Positions 5,498 to 7,761 of a DNA stretch of 7,761 bases are shown piece after piece. How positions within the stretch are numbered: position 1 is the stretch's first letter; every line of letters starts with the position of its first letter. The position numbers and the translations under genes are program-made. The DNA is taken from positions 1-7,761 of the forward strand of contig CAKTKT010000068.1 of the NCBI GenBank assembly GCA_934572325.1, written 5' to 3'. Under the pieces are notes generated by a model that saw nothing but the letters and a program-made list of their open reading frames with translations, did not search any database and was not told the origin of the DNA. Origin of the DNA: an uncultured Oscillospiraceae bacterium (GTDB lineage Bacteria; Bacillota; Clostridia; Oscillospirales; Oscillospiraceae).

Positions 5498-6096
5498 CAG
5501 TGCATTTTCCTCAGAAAACTCATACGGTGTATCGGCGATGCGCCGTATTCACGAAGCGCCGCGTAGTGCTGCCTCGTGCCGTAGCCCTTGTGCTTTTCAA
5601 AGCCGTACTGCGGGTACTCCAGCGCCATTTTCCGCATATACCGGTCACGTGTCACCTTGGCAAGGACGGACGCCGCCGCAATGTCCGCGCAGCGCGCATC
5701 ACCGCCGACGATGCATCGGCTGGGCATCTCGATACCGGAATCGCGGTTGCCGTCGATGAGGGCAAGCTCCGGTCTGACCGTGAGCCGTGCAATGGCGCGG
5801 TTCATCGCCAGAAACGTCGCGCGGAGTATGTTCAGCTCCTCTATCTCCTCCACCTGCGCAAAGGCGACGCCGTATGAAACTGCGGAGGAGATTATCACAT
5901 CATAAAGCGCCTCGCGCCTTTTCTCGCTGAGCTTTTTGGAGTCGTTCAGCCACGCGATCTCAAGCCCTCGCGGCAGAATGACCGCGGCGGCGCACACGGG
6001 ACCCGCCAGCGGACCGCGCCCCGCCTCGTCAACGCCGCAGAGCACATTCACGCCGGAGGCGTATATCTCGTTTTCAAGCGTCCACAGCTCACTCAT
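5497..6096 (-). CDS. rnhB: Ribonuclease HII
   Basis: A 199-residue RNase HII, which cuts the RNA of RNA-DNA hybrids and opens DNA at single misincorporated ribonucleotides. The active-site acids are complete: Asp23 and Glu24 in GVDEAGRGPLAGPV, Asp115 in LIDGN and Asp133 in the GGDARCADIAAASVLAKV region. DSKKLS at 52-57, the KVTRD motif at 147-151 and the C-terminal GYGT-x-x-H and SPIHRMSF motifs are also present. The ATG overlaps the end of rbgA by eight bases and has GGAG seven bases upstream. The next gene, yraN, overlaps by one base. This rbgA-rnhB-yraN order is frequent in Firmicutes. Length and motifs are normal. Confidence 0.97.
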   Translation of the reverse strand: MSELWTLENEIYASGVNVLCGVDEAGRGPLAGPVCAAAVILPRGLEIAWLNDSKKLSEKRREALYDVIISSAVSYGVAFAQVEEIEELNILRATFLAMNRAIARLTVRPELALIDGNRDSGIEMPSRCIVGGDARCADIAAASVLAKVTRDRYMRKMALEYPQYGFEKHKGYGTRQHYAALREYGASPIHRMSFLRKMH

Positions 6097-6967
6097 CGGG
6101 CGTCTCCAGCGTCAGACGACCGAGCCTGCCGTCATGATACTCGTTCAAAAGCGTGTTTGCCATGCGCTCGAGGTCATACTCCCCGCGCGCAACGAGAAAG
6201 CCGCGCTTCTTCGCCGCCGCTTCCAGCAGCTCATAGCCGTTCAGGGTCTCGTCCGGCTCTATCTTATAGCGCTCACGCAGTGCGTCGGGGTATAGGCGGC
6301 GCAGGCGGAGCATGAAGTTCGCGCCCAGCGTCTCCTTGTCGATAACATCCGCCTTTATCGCGTTCGTCACGGCAAGCAGCTCCCCCACCTCCTGCGAATC
6401 GAACTTCGGCCAGAGTATGCCGGGCGTGTCGAGAAGATCGAGCGATCTGTCGATGCTTATCCACTGTCTGCCGCGCGTAACGCCGGGCTTGTCGCCGGCG
6501 AGCGCCGCCTTGCGCCCCGCGACCTTGTTGATGAAGGTGGACTTGCCGACATTGGGGATGCCGAGCACCATCACGCGCAGAGGGCGTCCGCTCTGCCCCT
6601 TCGCCTCATACTCGCGCAGCTTCGCGTCAAGGAGCTTGCGCACGGCGGGCGCAAAGCCGCTCACTCCCCTGCCGCTTTTCGCGTCCGTCTCCAGCACGGC
6701 GGCGCCCTGCCACTCGAAGTATTCCCGCCAGCGCTTTGTCAGCGCGGGGTCGGCAAGGTCGGCGCGGTTGAGGACGATAAGGCGCGGCTTGCCCGCGGCG
6801 AGGCGGTCAATGTCCGGGTTGCGGCTGGCGCGCGGTATGCGCGCGTCTATGATCTCGCACACGGCGTCAACGAGCCTGACATTGTCCTCTATCATGCGCT
6901 GCGCCTTGGTCATGTGCCCGGGGAACCACTGGATATTCATTTTTTCAAAGCCGTTTTGTTCCATCAT
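6089..6967 (-). CDS. rbgA: RbgA/YlqF ribosome biogenesis GTPase
   Basis: A circularly permuted GTPase needed for a late step of 50S subunit assembly. The motifs occur in the permuted order: G4 as NRAD at 67-70 (normally NKxD), G5 as DAKSG at 95-99, G1 GIPNVGKST at 136-144, G2 around Thr164 in PGVTRG, and G3 DTPG at 180-183, followed by the RbgA-type C-terminal domain. WFPGHM near the start holds the conserved histidine (His18 here) that corresponds to the catalytic His9 of Bacillus RbgA. The start is uncertain: the first ATG (6965-6967) overlaps the lepB stop as ATGA and has no clear ribosome binding site, so it would rely on coupling. The internal ATG at 6938-6940 would give the canonical N-terminus (His at residue 9), but it too has no Shine-Dalgarno. 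Function call is firm. Confidence 0.95.
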   Translation of the reverse strand: MMEQNGFEKMNIQWFPGHMTKAQRMIEDNVRLVDAVCEIIDARIPRASRNPDIDRLAAGKPRLIVLNRADLADPALTKRWREYFEWQGAAVLETDAKSGRGVSGFAPAVRKLLDAKLREYEAKGQSGRPLRVMVLGIPNVGKSTFINKVAGRKAALAGDKPGVTRGRQWISIDRSLDLLDTPGILWPKFDSQEVGELLAVTNAIKADVIDKETLGANFMLRLRRLYPDALRERYKIEPDETLNGYELLEAAAKKRGFLVARGEYDLERMANTLLNEYHDGRLGRLTLETPDE

Positions 6968-7542
6968 TTCACTGTTCCGAACGAGGGCAGCGGGAAGATG
7001 ACGCAGTAGACCTTGCCTATTATCAGGCGGTTATCCACCATGCCTATCTCGTTCTTGCGGCTGTCCGTGGACATATTGCGGTTATCGCCCATGACGAACA
7101 CGCACCCCTCCGGCACGGTCTGCGGGCCGATAAAATCGAGCTTTGTCGTTGTAAGCTCGTTTATATAGTCCTCCTCGATCACCACGCCGTCAACATAGAC
7201 CTGTCCGCGGTCAAAGTCAATGTTTATCTCCTGCCCCTCGGTCGCGATCACACGCTTGACGAGCGCCTTGTCCGGGTCGTACTGATCCTTCTTGAAAACA
7301 ACGATGTCCCCCGCCTTCGGCGTATAGAGAACGTCCGAGACGAGCATTTTGTCCTGATTGTTTAGCGTGGGGTACATGGATGTGCCCTTTACGTCAATGA
7401 TCCTTATAAAGAAGATGAAGATAACGACGCACACAACGAGCGCGCCCGCAAGGCACTGGATCCAGTCGTATACGTTCTTGCGCGAGGCGCGCTCCTGCTC
7501 CTCCAGCTCCTCCGCGGTCAGTCTTTTTTTCGTTCTTGCCAT
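6964..7542 (-). CDS. lepB: Signal peptidase I
   Basis: Type I signal peptidase that removes signal peptides from exported proteins at the outer face of the membrane; 192 residues from the chosen start. A short charged cytoplasmic N-terminus (about 1-26) is followed by one membrane segment at about 28-49 and the catalytic domain. The nucleophile is Ser55 in KGTSMYPTL, the general base Lys96 in LVKRV, and the GDNRNMSTDSR motif lies at 152-162. One membrane span is the usual Gram-positive form. The start ATG at 7540-7542 is preferred because GGAG lies eight bases upstream; the frame also extends eight codons to a TTG at 7564-7566 that lacks such a site. The stop overlaps the rbgA ATG. It is the first gene of its operon in this window and follows a strong promoter. 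Confidence 0.96.
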   Translation of the reverse strand: MARTKKRLTAEELEEQERASRKNVYDWIQCLAGALVVCVVIFIFFIRIIDVKGTSMYPTLNNQDKMLVSDVLYTPKAGDIVVFKKDQYDPDKALVKRVIATEGQEINIDFDRGQVYVDGVVIEEDYINELTTTKLDFIGPQTVPEGCVFVMGDNRNMSTDSRKNEIGMVDNRLIIGKVYCVIFPLPSFGTVK

Positions 7543-7550
7543 ATGTAATG

Positions 7551-7554
7551 CTCC
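7551..7554 (-). promoter_or_regulatory. lepB ribosome binding site (decides the start)
   Basis: GGAG on the minus strand, eight bases before the ATG at 7540-7542. It lies inside the longer TTG-started frame, so it supports the shorter protein. Confidence 0.7.
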
Positions 7555-7569
7555 AATCACAGTCAATTA

Positions 7570-7613
7570 GCGCATTTTGTATGCCGCATAATGCGGCATG
7601 AGTGCATCTGCGC
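7570..7613 (-). promoter_or_regulatory. Structured lepB leader RNA
   Basis: A perfect 8-bp hairpin with a 3-base loop lies at 7581-7599 (plus strand ATGCCGCA, TAA, TGCGGCAT). It is flanked by a possible outer 5-bp stem, GCGCA at 7570-7574 with TGCGC at 7609-7613. No U-run follows on either strand, so it is not a terminator. It falls in the lepB 5' leader between promoter and ribosome binding site and could affect message stability or translation; it matches no riboswitch class I know. Confidence 0.5.
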
Positions 7614-7630
7614 ATATTTCAAGACATGAT

Positions 7631-7658
7631 ATTATACCACAAAAGTGTGTAAAAGCAA
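7631..7658 (-). promoter_or_regulatory. Promoter of the lepB-rbgA-rnhB-yraN operon
   Basis: On the minus strand a -35 box TTGCTT (7653-7658), a 16-base spacer and a perfect -10 box TATAAT (7631-7636), with TGG before it giving an extended -10 (TGnTATAAT). Transcription would start near 7624, about 80 bases before the lepB ATG. This is a strong sigma-A type promoter. Confidence 0.8.
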
Positions 7659-7669
7659 TCATTTTTACA
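7648..7669. repeat. Inverted repeat over the lepB -35 box
   Basis: Perfect 7-base arms TGTAAAA (7648-7654) and TTTTACA (7663-7669), eight bases apart, directly covering the -35 box. The size and position suit a dimeric regulator's operator; no specific regulator is recognised. Chance cannot be excluded in AT-rich DNA. Confidence 0.45.
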
Positions 7670-7761
7670 TCTTGAAAGCACAGCGGCGTGTAGGACTACA
7701 ATACATATTGGACAAGTGAATAAAAAGATATGAAGGATATGGTCTCATGGGTTATAGTTGA
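7670..7761. other. Gene-free right edge upstream of lepB
   Basis: This AT-richer stretch has no gene I can support. On the minus strand every frame soon meets a stop, and no end of rplS (a frequent upstream neighbour of lepB) is seen. On the plus strand an ATG at 7730-7732 opens a frame that stays open to the edge (ten codons), without a good ribosome binding site. A weak plus-strand promoter could be read as TTGAAA (7672-7677) and TACAAT (7697-7702), but the spacer is 19 bases. Confidence 0.4.

Noticed and set aside
6312..7001. Plus-strand frame of 229 codons over rbgA and the lepB end
   Set aside because: Shadow of two real genes; serine- and arginine-rich composition without motifs.
7540..7566. 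Longer lepB starting at the TTG at 7564-7566
   Set aside because: No ribosome binding site before the TTG, while GGAG is well placed for the internal ATG at 7540-7542.
1..7761. Mobile element, CRISPR array, tRNA, rRNA or novel defence system
   Set aside because: No transposase, integrase, spaced repeats, RNA gene structure or defence-type gene is visible; the genes are conserved housekeeping genes.

Overview
The window is a stretch of chromosomal housekeeping genes from a low-to-mid copy, GC-rich member of the Firmicutes, most likely a clostridial gut-type bacterium of the Oscillospiraceae/Ruminococcaceae kind. This is inferred from gene order (tig-clpP-clpX-lon and lepB-rbgA-rnhB-yraN are both Firmicutes arrangements), from strong AGGAGG-type ribosome binding sites, from AT-rich intergenic promoters set against GC-rich codons, and from a small cysteine-rich DUF1540 protein, a family common in Clostridia. 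No 16S or other taxonomic marker is present, so the family-level guess is inference.

All genes but one read on the minus strand, so the window is best read from its right end to its left end. At the right end (7543-7761) lies a gene-free upstream region with a strong extended -10 promoter and a structured leader. It drives lepB (signal peptidase I), rbgA (50S assembly GTPase), rnhB (RNase HII) and yraN (UPF0102). These four genes overlap each other by 1 to 8 bases, so they look like one translationally coupled operon for secretion, ribosome assembly and genome maintenance.

In the middle (4799-5137) one small plus-strand gene, a 59-residue DUF1540 protein with seven cysteines, interrupts the minus-strand order. 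It is convergent with yraN across a GC-rich hairpin and divergent from a metallophosphoesterase gene (4109-4798).

The left half is the protein quality control cluster. A good promoter (4019-4047) precedes tig (trigger factor, here with an unusual 72-residue lysine-rich tail). It is followed by clpP, a strong hairpin, clpX and the first 151 codons of lon, which runs off the left edge. Trigger factor handles nascent chains, ClpXP and Lon degrade failed or regulated proteins, so the cluster joins folding and proteolysis. No CIRCE or CtsR operator was found by eye near tig or clpP.

I see no mobile element, CRISPR array, RNA gene or broken gene. The items most worth a second look are the trigger factor tail with its repeat structure, the clpP-clpX hairpin that can compete for the clpX ribosome binding site, the inverted repeats overlying both promoters, and the isolated DUF1540 gene.
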